64,000 nucleotides of DNA from JAGVXH01 sp041649755 (GTDB lineage Archaea; Nanobdellota; Nanobdellia; Pacearchaeales; GW2011-AR1): positions 1 to 64,000 of the forward strand of contig JBAZMK010000003.1 of assembly GCA_041649755.1 (NCBI GenBank). Direction: 5' to 3'. Positions 1 to 8,384 of the stretch are shown one piece after another (position 1 is the stretch's first letter; every line of letters starts with the position of its first letter). The notes beneath the pieces are model-generated. The model saw only the letters and a program-made list of their open reading frames with translations, made no database searches and was not told the origin of the DNA. The position numbers and the translations under genes were made by a program.

Positions 1-106
1 AAAATGTTCTCGTCAAGGCGCAATTATTGAAACAGAACACGGAAAAGCAAGAATCACAAACCGCCCGTCCCAAGAAGGAAGCGTTCAGGCCGTTCTTGTG
101 AAATAA
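1..106 (+). CDS. rps8e: 30S ribosomal protein S8e, C-terminal end (partial)
   Basis: This is the tail of a gene entering from the left edge; reading from base 2 gives 34 codons ending in TAA. The visible residues GAIIETEHGKARITNRPSQE match the conserved end of archaeal S8e (a beta-rich motif with ETE.GKA, then RP.Q.G.V.AVL). S8e is a small-subunit ribosomal protein. The stop directly abuts the stop of the convergent membrane-protein gene. Only the end is visible, so the call rests on about 30 residues. Confidence 0.85.
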   Translation, partial: KCSRQGAIIETEHGKARITNRPSQEGSVQAVLVK

Positions 107-358
107 TTATTTCCTCTTTTTTAAAGACTTTTTATTTAATAATAAATCAATTTTCTTATCGATTAACCCAACCTTTTTCTCTATTTCTTTTATTCTCTTA
201 TTCTTTTTGACATTTAAAATAAAGTTTATGATAAGATATATCACATAAATGAGAAATAAGACTCCGATTGCTTTTAACAGGGTGATAATGCTTGTTACAC
301 TACTCGCTATCTGTGGAGATATAAACTCGGCGACTTCGGAAAGGTTCTCCAATTCCAT
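107..358 (-). CDS. small single-pass membrane protein, unknown function
   Basis: An 83-residue protein from the ATG at 358; an in-frame TTG at 367 is the alternative start. One hydrophobic segment lies at about residues 24-48 (ITLLKAIGVLFLIYVIYLII), followed by a lysine-rich tail with heptad-like leucines (IEKKVGLIDKKIDLLL). This predicts a membrane-anchored protein with a cytoplasmic coiled-coil tail. I recognise no family. It is convergent with S8e and divergent from S27e. Confidence 0.6.
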   Translation of the reverse strand: MELENLSEVAEFISPQIASSVTSIITLLKAIGVLFLIYVIYLIINFILNVKKNKRIKEIEKKVGLIDKKIDLLLNKKSLKKRK

Positions 359-441
359 TAATAACAATTGTTATAAGAGTTTTTAAATTTACTCTGGTCG
401 GGCATCAAAACACTTAAAAAGCAAGTTAATCATTTAGTTTT

Positions 442-615
442 ATGGAAGAGAAAAAAGGAAAATTCGTAAGAGTAAAGTGCTCCAAATGTAAGAGCCCACA
501 GATTATTTTTGGCAAGGCTTCAACTAAAGTGAGATGTCTTGGATGCAATGCGATTCTTGCACTTCCTTCAGGAGGAAAAGCTAAAATCCGTTCGCGAGTT
601 GAAGAAGTCCTTTAA
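442..615 (+). CDS. rps27e: 30S ribosomal protein S27e
   Basis: A 57-residue zinc-ribbon ribosomal protein. Four cysteines form C-x2-C (KCSKCKS) and C-x2-C (RCLGCNA), separated by the family motif PQIIFGKASTKV, followed by LALPSGGKAKI. Archaeal S27e is normally 55-65 residues, so it is full length. A TATA-like element (ACTTAAAAAG, 412-421) lies about 25 nt upstream of the ATG, suggesting a leaderless start. aIF2-alpha follows 38 nt downstream, an arrangement common in archaea, often with L44e beside it. Here L44e sits 46 kb away next to S3Ae. Confidence 0.93.
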   Translation: MEEKKGKFVRVKCSKCKSPQIIFGKASTKVRCLGCNAILALPSGGKAKIRSRVEEVL

Positions 616-653
616 TTCTATAAATTTAAATAAGACTCTTATTTTATAACAAG

Positions 654-1358
654 ATGGAAGAAGGAGATATTGTGTTGTGCACTGTGAAGGAAGTTTCTAA
701 TACAGCTACGACTGTAAAACTTGAAACGGGAGAAGAAGGGATTATAATTTCTTCTGAAATAGCTCCTGGAAGAATAAAATTTATGCGTCAGTATGTAATT
801 CCTAACAAAAAAGTGGTCTGCAAGGTTCTCGGCAATTCTAATGGACATCTTGCTCTTTCGCTTAGAAGGGTAAGTTCAAGGGAGAAAAAAGAAGTAATGG
901 AGAATTTTAAGCAGGAGCAGGCGATGAAGATGTGTTTTAAGCAAATATTTGGAGAAGAATCTGACAGAGTAATTCAAGGTATACTAGAGGATTTTAAAAA
1001 TATTCAAGGATTCATTTCTAAGGCAAGAGAAGAAGAGGATATATTGAAGAAATATATTCCAAAAGATAAGCTTGATGCGATAAAAAAAATTCTTGAAAAA
1101 AAGAAAAAAAGTCATGAGTTAAAGTATGACCTGTCCCTGAAATGTCTTGAAGAAGACGGGCTTAACAGGATAAAAGAGGTTTTTAAAGAAAAAGAACCTG
1201 AGTTGACGATTAGCTATATTTCTGCAGGGAAATTCAAGGCAAAATTGGTTGTTGAAGATTTCAAGGAAGGAAAAAAGAAAATGAGTGAAATTCTTGAGAG
1301 GATTGAAAAGAAAGCTAAAGAAAACAAATGTGAATTTTTTGCAAGTGAAGAAAAATGA
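654..1358 (+). CDS. eif2a: translation initiation factor aIF2 subunit alpha
   Basis: A 234-residue protein with an N-terminal S1/OB domain (residues about 3-75: EEGDIVLCTVKEVSNTATTV, then GRIKFMRQYV, then LALSLRRV). A helical middle domain and a C-terminal alpha/beta domain (ELTISYISAGKFKAKLVVED) follow. It is slightly shorter than typical archaeal alpha subunits (about 260-275). As part of the aIF2 heterotrimer it helps deliver initiator Met-tRNA to the small subunit. It is followed 30 nt later by the Nop10-like gene, the usual archaeal S27e/aIF2-alpha/Nop10 order. Confidence 0.93.
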   Translation: MEEGDIVLCTVKEVSNTATTVKLETGEEGIIISSEIAPGRIKFMRQYVIPNKKVVCKVLGNSNGHLALSLRRVSSREKKEVMENFKQEQAMKMCFKQIFGEESDRVIQGILEDFKNIQGFISKAREEEDILKKYIPKDKLDAIKKILEKKKKSHELKYDLSLKCLEEDGLNRIKEVFKEKEPELTISYISAGKFKAKLVVEDFKEGKKKMSEILERIEKKAKENKCEFFASEEK

Positions 1359-1388
1359 TGATAAAATATAAGGGGACGATAAGGAATA

Positions 1389-1508
1389 ATGATAAGAAAA
1401 TGTCCAAAATGTAACAGGTATACCTTAAAAGACAAATGTCCAAAAGATGGTTCTAAAACTGAAGAAGTACAATATAAATTCAAAAAGATACGAGATGCTC
1501 TTAAGTAA
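1389..1508 (+). CDS. nop10: Nop10-like H/ACA RNP protein, unusually short
   Basis: A 39-residue protein. The start MIRKCPKCNRYTLKDKCPKD matches the N-terminal zinc-binding half of archaeal Nop10 (IRKCPKCGRYTLKE.CPxCG.KT), and its position after aIF2-alpha is the standard one. Nop10 is part of the box H/ACA pseudouridylation complex. Two things are odd. The fourth zinc ligand is Asp (CPKD in place of CPxC). The linker that usually contains a PxxFSPxDxYGxYRR motif is missing, leaving only a short basic tail. Most archaeal homologues are 50-65 residues. It ends one base before the convergent gyrA stop. Confidence 0.75.
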   Translation: MIRKCPKCNRYTLKDKCPKDGSKTEEVQYKFKKIRDALK

Positions 1509-1509
1509 A

Positions 1510-4071
1510 CTATTGTACCGAATTATCTTCTTCAACAATTTCTTCTATAGGGACTCTTGTTAAATCACTTACAAGGTCGCCTTCTTTTAGGTTAATTATT
1601 CTGACGCCCTGTGTTGCACGACCCATTACTCTTATGTTTTTCATTCCTGTTCTGATTACTATCCCTTTTTCTGTTGTAACGATGATATTGTCTTCTTCGC
1701 TAACAGATTCGGAAGTGACAATCCTGCCTGTCTTGTCTGTTACTTTCATGTTTATTACTCCTTTTCCTGCCCTTCCAGTAAGTCTGTAATCTTCAATTGG
1801 GCTTCTTTTGCCGTAACCTTTTTTAGTTATAGTCAAAATAGAAAACTTTTCTTTATCTTCAATTGGGAGAACTTCTAAGGAGACTACTTTGTCGTCCTTG
1901 TCTAATTTAATCCCTGCAACGCCGTAAGATGCTCTTCCCATAGGTCGGACATCATTGCTGTTGAACCTTATTGCCTGACCCAATTCTGTGACCAAAAGAA
2001 CTTGTTGTTTATCTTTTACTGGCTTAACATCAATCAAAATATCATCTGTTTCAGAGACTTTTATCGCTTTTATGCCCCCGCTTCTCGGACTGTTAAATTG
2101 AGACAGACTAATTTTTTTGACAATTCCTTTTTCAGTAGCCATCATCAGGAAGTCTTTAAACTCTTTCACAGCCAAAATAGAAGTAACATTTTCGTCTTTT
2201 AATGAAAGTAAGTTAACTATGGCTTTTCCCTTGCCGACCTTAGCGGAATCGGGGATTTCGTAAGCTTTTAGCCAGTGGACTTTTCCCTTGTCTGTGAAGA
2301 AAAGCATATAGTCGTGAGTTGAACAAGTTAGGAGTTTTTCTACAAAGTCACTTTCTGTGAGGTCAGAACCGATGACTCCTTTACCGCCCCTCTTTTGTTC
2401 TTTATACTGCTCTAAATCAATTCTTTTTATATAACCTTTATTTGTTATCGTCACCACAACGTCTTTTTTATTAACCAGGTCTTTTTCTTCAAATTCTTTC
2501 ATATTGCCAACAATCTTGGTCTTACGATTGTCTCCATAGTTATCTTTTAATTCATTTAATTCTTTCTTTACTATTTTCAATATCTCTTCTTCACTTCCAA
2601 GAATCTTCTTTATTTTCTCTATCAAGTCTCTTAAGCTTTTTTCTTCATCCTTTAATTTATCAAACTCAAGGGAGGTGATTTGGTGAAGTTTCATCTCAAG
2701 AATTGCTTCTGTCTGACTGTCTGAAAGAGAATACTTTTCTTTTAACTGCTGTCCTGCTTCTGTCTTGTTTTTTGCAGAACGGATTAATCTCACAACACTA
2801 TCAATATTTTTTTGAGCTACAAGAAGACCTTCAACAATGTGAAGTCTTTTTTCTGCGTGATCTAAGTCATATTCATTTGATTTTCTTATTATTCTTTGCC
2901 TGTGATTTACATAAACATTTATGTAGTCTCTTAATGAAAGAAGTTTAGGTGTTCTTCCAACGAGGGCAAGCATATTAACATTAAAACTTGTTCTAAAAGG
3001 GGTGTATTTATACAACCGATTTAATGTAAATTTTGGGTCGGCTCCTTTTCTTAATTCAATGACAACTCTGACCTTGCCTTTTGAAGATTCGTCTCTCAGG
3101 TCAGAAATATCCGGTAGTTTTTTATCTCTTGAAAGCACGGCAATTTGTTCGACTAATTCAGCCTTGTTAACCTGATATGGAAGTTCTGTTAATATTATAC
3201 GAACTTTGTCAGATTTCTTTGACTCTTCAATCTCTGCAGCCCCTTCAATTATTAACTTACCCCTACCTTCAGTGTATATTCTTTGAATTTCTCCACTTAT
3301 TCTGCCTCCTGTCGGGAAGTCTGGTGCTTTTATAGCTTTTATCAGTTCCTTGTCTTCGCAATTTGGATTTTCTAAATAAGTTAATATCGCATCACAAGTA
3401 TTATTAATATTGTGTGGGGGGATATTTGTAGCCATCCCAACTGCAATACCGTTCGCTCCATTAAGCAAAAGATTTGGAATTTTTCCTGGGAGAATTATTG
3501 GTTCTTTTAGGGTGTTATCATAGTTGTCCATCATCTCTACGACATTCTTATCTATGTCTTTTAAGAGTTCTTCGCTTATTTTTTCCATTTTAGCTTCGGT
3601 ATACCTTGATGCGGCCGCGCTATCGCCGTCTCTTGAGCCAAAGTTACCTTGACCGATTACTAGGGGATATCTTAATGAAAAGTCCTGAGCCATACGGACC
3701 ATTGCTTCATAAATAGATGCGTCTCCGTGGGGGTGATATTTCCCCATAGTGTCTCCGACAATTCTACCAGATTTTTTGGTTTGCTTATTATGAAATAAAC
3801 CCATTTCGTTCATTGCCCAAAGAATTCTTCTCTGAACTGGTTTAAGTCCGTCCTCAGCTGCAGGCAGAGCCCTTGCGACTATTACGGACATTGCGTAGTT
3901 GAGATAAGCCTCTCGCATCTCCTCAGAAATTTCCACATCAACGAGTTCTTTAGCCTGAACACTTTCTCTTAACTTCTTCTTTTTATCTTCAAATTCTTTT
4001 GCTTCTTTTTCTGCCTTGTCTATTTCTTTTATCTCACTTACATTTCCATTTTCAATTATTTCTTTGGTCAT
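1510..4071 (-). CDS. gyrA: DNA gyrase subunit A
   Basis: An 853-residue type IIA topoisomerase subunit that cleaves and rejoins DNA. Seen: the catalytic tyrosine in AAASRYTEAK (about residue 157), the breakage-reunion core with GKYHPHGDASIYEAMVRMAQ, the GyrA box as QKRGGKG (about residue 560, canonical QRRGGKG), and repeated C-terminal beta-pinwheel blades ending in GxGVxxI-type motifs. The GyrA box supports a supercoiling gyrase over Topo IV. An N-terminal charged extension of about 40 residues precedes the core. Its start overlaps the zinc-ribbon gene by 4 nt, so gyrB, the zinc-ribbon gene and gyrA are coupled. Archaeal gyrases are generally regarded as acquired from bacteria. Confidence 0.96.
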   Translation of the reverse strand: MTKEIIENGNVSEIKEIDKAEKEAKEFEDKKKKLRESVQAKELVDVEISEEMREAYLNYAMSVIVARALPAAEDGLKPVQRRILWAMNEMGLFHNKQTKKSGRIVGDTMGKYHPHGDASIYEAMVRMAQDFSLRYPLVIGQGNFGSRDGDSAAASRYTEAKMEKISEELLKDIDKNVVEMMDNYDNTLKEPIILPGKIPNLLLNGANGIAVGMATNIPPHNINNTCDAILTYLENPNCEDKELIKAIKAPDFPTGGRISGEIQRIYTEGRGKLIIEGAAEIEESKKSDKVRIILTELPYQVNKAELVEQIAVLSRDKKLPDISDLRDESSKGKVRVVIELRKGADPKFTLNRLYKYTPFRTSFNVNMLALVGRTPKLLSLRDYINVYVNHRQRIIRKSNEYDLDHAEKRLHIVEGLLVAQKNIDSVVRLIRSAKNKTEAGQQLKEKYSLSDSQTEAILEMKLHQITSLEFDKLKDEEKSLRDLIEKIKKILGSEEEILKIVKKELNELKDNYGDNRKTKIVGNMKEFEEKDLVNKKDVVVTITNKGYIKRIDLEQYKEQKRGGKGVIGSDLTESDFVEKLLTCSTHDYMLFFTDKGKVHWLKAYEIPDSAKVGKGKAIVNLLSLKDENVTSILAVKEFKDFLMMATEKGIVKKISLSQFNSPRSGGIKAIKVSETDDILIDVKPVKDKQQVLLVTELGQAIRFNSNDVRPMGRASYGVAGIKLDKDDKVVSLEVLPIEDKEKFSILTITKKGYGKRSPIEDYRLTGRAGKGVINMKVTDKTGRIVTSESVSEEDNIIVTTEKGIVIRTGMKNIRVMGRATQGVRIINLKEGDLVSDLTRVPIEEIVEEDNSVQ

Positions 4072-4376
4072 CTTCTATGTATTGCCTTTAGAGAAGGTTT
4101 AACTTTCTTATTTAATTTCTTAGATTTCTTCTTTAAACTCTTTTCGGCTTCTTTAATTTTTCCCTTTGTTGTAATCAATATTGGAAAGCCGTTTGACTCA
4201 AAACCGCAGTCAAAACATTTTTGCCGAGGAATTATCCCCAGCAGATTCCATATTCCAAATATATATCTAACATTATGCGATTTGCATTTGGGACAAAAGA
4301 AAACTTTGACAACATCATTACAATCACATTCCTCTTCCCCACAACATTTAAAATTGGGTATATTTTTATTTGTCAT
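4068..4376 (-). CDS. zinc-ribbon protein encoded between gyrB and gyrA
   Basis: A 102-residue protein. Its cysteines comprise an N-terminal cluster (CCGEEECDC), then C-x2-C (CPKCKS) and C-x2-C (CFDCGF) framing a zinc ribbon with RYIFGIWNLLGIIP between them. The tail is highly basic (KSLKKKSKKLNKKVKPSLKA), suggesting nucleic-acid contact. It starts 1 nt within the end of gyrB and overlaps gyrA by 4 nt, so it is translated with both subunits. I do not recognise a named family. A role beside gyrase is inference from position only. Confidence 0.7.
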   Translation of the reverse strand: MTNKNIPNFKCCGEEECDCNDVVKVFFCPKCKSHNVRYIFGIWNLLGIIPRQKCFDCGFESNGFPILITTKGKIKEAEKSLKKKSKKLNKKVKPSLKAIHRR

Positions 4377-6277
4377 TATAAATCTACCTCTGCCTTATCG
4401 GCGTTTTGTTCAATAAATTCTTTTCTTGGGGCGACTGCATCTCCCATCAAAAGCGAAAAAGTTTCGTCTGCCTCAACGGCATCTTCAATCTGAACCTGTT
4501 TTAACCTTCTTGTCTTTGGATTCATCGTTGTATTCCATAACTGTTCATCATTCATTTCTCCGAGACCTTTAAATCTACTAACCTCGCATTTCCCTCCGAG
4601 TTCTTTTAATTTTGACTTCAATTCTTCTGCACTATAAACATAGTATTCTTTTATTCCTTTTTTTATCTTATAAAAAGGGGCGACCGCAATAAAGATGTGC
4701 CCTGCTTCAATGAGTAGTGGAGTATACCTATAAAATAAAGTTAAAAGTAAGGATTTTATGTGTTGTCCGTCTACGTCAGCATCAGCCATGATTATTATCT
4801 TATTGTACCTTAATTTATTTATATCAAAACTTTCACCAACTCCTGTTCCTATAGCAGTTATTAAATTTGAAATCATTTCTGACGAAAGAGCTTTTGCAGG
4901 ATTTGATTTTTCAACGTTGAGAACTTTTCCTCTTAAAGGTAAAATTGCCTGAGTTTCTCTGTCTCTTCCTCCTTTGGCTGTTCCGCCTGCAGAATCTCCC
5001 TCAACGACATAAAGTTCGGTTAATTCTCTTTTCTTACTTGAACAATCTGCTAACTTTCCTGGAAGACCGCTCCCTCCACCCAACGCATTTTTTCTTCGGA
5101 CAAGGTCTTTAGCTTTTTTTGCCGCCTCTCTTGCCCTTAAAGCAGAAGTTGCCTTGGTTAAAATTGATTTTGCGACCGCAGGATTCTCCTCAAGAAAATC
5201 TGTAATCGCTGAAGTTGAAATGGAATCTATTATCCCTTTAATTTCTCCATTCCCCAGCTTTGTTTTTGTCTGACCTTCAAACTGAGGATTTGACATTCTA
5301 AGAGAGATTACTGCGGTTATACCTTCTCTTACGTCTTCCCCACTTAATTTCTGTCCTTTCTTTAAGATTCCTTTCTTTGTTCCATAATCATTAATTACTC
5401 TTGTCAGGGCAGACTTTAGACCTATAACATGAGTTCCCCCTTCAATGGTGTTTATACTATTAACAAATCCAAGTATACTTTCATTATATGACTCTGTGTA
5501 TTGAATAGCAACTTCGGTTATGGTTCTTTCTTCTTCTCTCTTAAAATAAATGGGTTTTGTATGAATTACTTTTCTCGTTTTATTTAACCATTTTACAAAT
5601 TCTATTAATCCTCCTTCGTAATGAAATATTTCTTTTTTGCCTTCTTCACTCCGCAAATCTTTAAGAACAATTTTTAGTCCTGCATTTAAAAAACAAGTTT
5701 CTCTAAATCTTGTTGACAGGGTTTTGTAATCAAATTCTGTTGTTGAAAAAATGCGTTCGTCTGGTTTAAATATGACCTTGGTTCCGTGTTCTGACAGGTC
5801 ACAGTCTCCAAGAACTTTCATATTATGGAGGGGTTTGCCAATTTCATAGCTTTGGGAGTAAATTTTCCCTTCTCTTCTAACCTCAACATCCATAATCTTT
5901 GAGAGTGCCGCAACGACAGAAATCCCTACCCCGTGAAGACCTCCCGAAACTGCATAGGCTTTATTGTCAAACTTGCCCCCTGCGTGAAGTTTTGTTACAA
6001 TTATCTCCATAGCTGGTTTTTTGTAGACTGGGTGTTCATCAACAGGCATTCCCCTCCCATCATCTTCAACTTCTACAGAGCCGTCTTTATTGAGTGTTAT
6101 TTTTATAGTTGTACAAAATCCTGCCATATGTTCATCAACAGAGTTATCAACTACTTCGTAAATTAAGTGATGGAGACCATATTTATCAGTAGAGCCAATG
6201 TACATTCCAGGCCTTTTCCTAACAGCTTCAAGACCTTCTAAAACGGTTATGTCCTTTGCAGAGTATTTTTCAGTCAT
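4376..6277 (-). CDS. gyrB: DNA gyrase subunit B
   Basis: A 633-residue ATPase subunit of gyrase. Seen: the GHKL ATPase motifs (EVVDNSVDEHMAG; VEDDGRGMPV; GGLHGVGISVVAALS), the transducer domain, then the TOPRIM motifs (EGDSAGGTAKGGRDRETQAI and DADVDGQHI) and the C-terminal QLWNTTMNPKTR motif. The ATG at 6277 is preferred over the in-frame TTG at 6298 because GGTGA sits just upstream of it and a TATA box at 6312-6320 places the transcript start near 6291. First gene of the gyrB/zinc-ribbon/gyrA operon. Confidence 0.96.
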   Translation of the reverse strand: MTEKYSAKDITVLEGLEAVRKRPGMYIGSTDKYGLHHLIYEVVDNSVDEHMAGFCTTIKITLNKDGSVEVEDDGRGMPVDEHPVYKKPAMEIIVTKLHAGGKFDNKAYAVSGGLHGVGISVVAALSKIMDVEVRREGKIYSQSYEIGKPLHNMKVLGDCDLSEHGTKVIFKPDERIFSTTEFDYKTLSTRFRETCFLNAGLKIVLKDLRSEEGKKEIFHYEGGLIEFVKWLNKTRKVIHTKPIYFKREEERTITEVAIQYTESYNESILGFVNSINTIEGGTHVIGLKSALTRVINDYGTKKGILKKGQKLSGEDVREGITAVISLRMSNPQFEGQTKTKLGNGEIKGIIDSISTSAITDFLEENPAVAKSILTKATSALRAREAAKKAKDLVRRKNALGGGSGLPGKLADCSSKKRELTELYVVEGDSAGGTAKGGRDRETQAILPLRGKVLNVEKSNPAKALSSEMISNLITAIGTGVGESFDINKLRYNKIIIMADADVDGQHIKSLLLTLFYRYTPLLIEAGHIFIAVAPFYKIKKGIKEYYVYSAEELKSKLKELGGKCEVSRFKGLGEMNDEQLWNTTMNPKTRRLKQVQIEDAVEADETFSLLMGDAVAPRKEFIEQNADKAEVDL

Positions 6278-6311
6278 ATAGTTCACCTTATATAACAAAA
6301 AATAAAATATC

Positions 6312-6320
6312 CTTTATAAA
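6312..6320 (-). promoter_or_regulatory. TATA box of the gyrase operon
   Basis: On the minus strand this reads TTTATAAAG, a good archaeal TATA element. It lies about 39 nt upstream of the gyrB ATG, leaving a short leader of roughly 13 nt that contains the ribosome-binding sequence GGTGA. This is a leadered promoter, unlike several genes in the window that appear leaderless. Confidence 0.6.
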
Positions 6321-6373
6321 CATTTGCGTCTAAAAAAAGCTATTTATCGTCGGTAAAAGCAAAAACAGCAGAA

Positions 6374-6931
6374 TTAAGTTTTTATTAAGTCAAGCATCTT
6401 TTTGTATACATTTGCAGTTATATAGCAATCCCCCAGGGCACTATGAGCCTTACTATAATCAACTTTAAAGTAACCGGCAAGAGTCTGTAAACTATTTCTT
6501 AAATTAAAAGAAACGAAATTTTTTCTTTTAAGAGCCGACCAAATGTGCATAGTATCTATAAAATCATGAGAAAAAGAAGGTATTAAATCTCCTTGTCTGA
6601 ATAATTCATTTAAAAACCTTATATCAAAGGTTATATTATGCCCTAATAATGGTTTCTCTTCAAGATTCTTTTTATTTATGAACTTGTTAATTTGACTACA
6701 TGCTTTTGGAGGCTCAAGAGCAATCTTGTGATGTTCTGACAGATTAATTTTATTTATTTCCAGAGCTTTAGGGTCTATTGCATAGTCTTCATGTTTGACT
6801 AAAATATGTTTTCTGTTTATTATTTTTAAAAAATCTTTATCAACATCTATGTGGAGCATTCCAACAGTAAGAACTTTGTTATATCTCTGTGAAAGACCTG
6901 TGGTTTCCGTGTCAATAACTATCATTTCCAT
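6374..6931 (-). CDS. DEDDh-family 3'-5' exonuclease (DnaQ/epsilon-like)
   Basis: A 185-residue RNase-T/DnaQ-fold exonuclease. The three Exo motifs are visible: Exo I DTETTG (about residue 6), Exo II HNITFDIRFLNELF, and Exo III HSALGDCY, giving the D-E-D-D(h) catalytic set. Such enzymes remove nucleotides from 3' ends in proofreading, repair or RNA processing. It is free-standing, with no polymerase domain. The ATG at 6931 is preferred to a TTG two codons upstream. It lies on the same strand as gyrB, separated by 97 nt. Substrate (DNA or RNA) cannot be told from the sequence. Confidence 0.85.
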   Translation of the reverse strand: MEMIVIDTETTGLSQRYNKVLTVGMLHIDVDKDFLKIINRKHILVKHEDYAIDPKALEINKINLSEHHKIALEPPKACSQINKFINKKNLEEKPLLGHNITFDIRFLNELFRQGDLIPSFSHDFIDTMHIWSALKRKNFVSFNLRNSLQTLAGYFKVDYSKAHSALGDCYITANVYKKMLDLIKT

Positions 6932-6967
6932 AGACAAAGTAAAAAAGGTTCGTTTAAATCTATTTCG

Positions 6968-8020
6968 TTACTCATCTATATAAGAAAACTCTAAGTATTC
7001 CGAGTTATAAGTCGGAGGTTCAAGAACTCTTGCGATTTTTAATCCTGTTTGAAGGTATACCTTTTCTACATCTTTTATATTTAGAATAACCCTTTTTTTA
7101 GAATTGTCAACATAATAATTCTTGGTAATTTTACTTATCTGTTTTGAAACTTTTCTTATATTTTTGGGATAAACTGCAAAGTAAATAACATTGCCTTCTT
7201 TAGTTTTATGACCAAACGGAAGAGTTTTGTAATTTTTAAGACGATTGATATACTGATGTAAGTCTTTAGTTTTTGCCGTACAAAGGTGAATTTTTAATCG
7301 GTCTTTTCTAAAATAATTCAAAATTCTTAACCCTGACTTTTTTGAATCAAAAATTGTGTAGGTGTCTTTGTTAATTTGATAATTCTCAGTTACAATATTA
7401 AAATTCGTCTCCGAAATTTCAAACTCGTTTAAGTTCAGAAAACTTATTGAATCTTTTATAGAAGAAACAAAGGAGATTATTTCTTTTTCTTTATCCGGGA
7501 TTAAAGGAAGCTCTAATCCTACTTTATTTTTACCTAACTCTTTAGAAATTTCTTTAATCATATTTTTCTCTTTATTCTGCAAATCTTTTTCTGGACTGAT
7601 TAAAAAAGAAGGATGAAATCTAAATTCATTTATGTAGAGAGAAAGTTTTTTTATCTTATTTAAAGTTACTAATCCTAATGGAAGGTAAATATGAATATGA
7701 AAACTTTTATTGAATTTCTTTCTAACTTTTTTTAAAATTTTTAACAACTTTCTAAAATAAACCATCGGGTCGCCCCCTGTTATTCCTATTCCTTTTGCAT
7801 TACTTTCTTTTATTTCCTTAAAAATGTCCTTTATTCTCTTAATCTGTCTTTCATTTGCGGATATTTGGTGACATTTTTTTCTCGAGTTACTTAACGAACA
7901 ATACCAGCAATTCCTAGAACACTTGCCTCCCATAAATAAAACGAGTTTTTCCCCCTTAAGGCAGTATTTACAACCCTCAGCAATACCATTTATGCAGTAA
8001 GAATCAAATTTGGTTTTCAT
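6968..8020 (-). CDS. radical SAM protein, COG2108-like
   Basis: A 350-residue protein with the radical SAM cluster motif CSRNCWYC (C-x3-C-x2-C, about residues 34-41), an additional upstream pair in EGCKYCLKGEK, and the SAM-binding GIGITGGDP motif. It resembles an archaeal family related to pyruvate formate-lyase activating enzyme (C..C.RGEK.VLF..GKC...C.YC, then GITGGDP). The reaction is not known to me. The C-terminal third (about 230-350) lacks further cysteine clusters. It follows the 108-residue gene downstream of aIF5B on the same strand. Confidence 0.8.
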   Translation of the reverse strand: MKTKFDSYCINGIAEGCKYCLKGEKLVLFMGGKCSRNCWYCSLSNSRKKCHQISANERQIKRIKDIFKEIKESNAKGIGITGGDPMVYFRKLLKILKKVRKKFNKSFHIHIYLPLGLVTLNKIKKLSLYINEFRFHPSFLISPEKDLQNKEKNMIKEISKELGKNKVGLELPLIPDKEKEIISFVSSIKDSISFLNLNEFEISETNFNIVTENYQINKDTYTIFDSKKSGLRILNYFRKDRLKIHLCTAKTKDLHQYINRLKNYKTLPFGHKTKEGNVIYFAVYPKNIRKVSKQISKITKNYYVDNSKKRVILNIKDVEKVYLQTGLKIARVLEPPTYNSEYLEFSYIDE

Positions 8021-8057
8021 AAACTTAATAAAAATTGTCAGTTTATAATTTTATAGA

Positions 8058-8384
8058 TTAATCAATTAAATCAAGACTCTGAATTAAATCTGTTCGTCCG
8101 TTGTATTTCCTTATAGTTTGTTCATATTCTTTAGATAATTTTTCTCTAACTTCTTTTCCGAATACTAAGGGGCCGATACAAAAAATTAGATAATACGCAA
8201 TTACGTGCTGACTTGGACTGTATCTTCTTTTTAATTGATAAAGAGTTTCCTGTGTCTTTTCTGTTACTCTTCTTTTTGCCCTGTCACTAAGAGAAAAATC
8301 CAACCCCTTTAGTAATTCTGCTATATCTTTTGAGTTCGCTCTTCTTCCAGAAGTGTAAATTTCATCAAACCATTGGTTATTCAT
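8058..8384 (-). CDS. hypothetical protein coupled to aIF5B
   Basis: A 108-residue protein of unrecognised family. The ATG at 8384 overlaps the aIF5B stop in an ATGA arrangement, so translational coupling is likely; a TTG at 8393 is the alternative. It looks soluble and helical, with a basic middle (DRAKRRVTEKTQETLYQLKR) and a hydrophobic stretch (HVIAYYLIFCIGPLVFG) too short and interrupted to be a convincing membrane span. Position suggests co-expression with translation initiation, but I cannot assign a role. Confidence 0.6.
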   Translation of the reverse strand: MNNQWFDEIYTSGRRANSKDIAELLKGLDFSLSDRAKRRVTEKTQETLYQLKRRYSPSQHVIAYYLIFCIGPLVFGKEVREKLSKEYEQTIRKYNGRTDLIQSLDLID

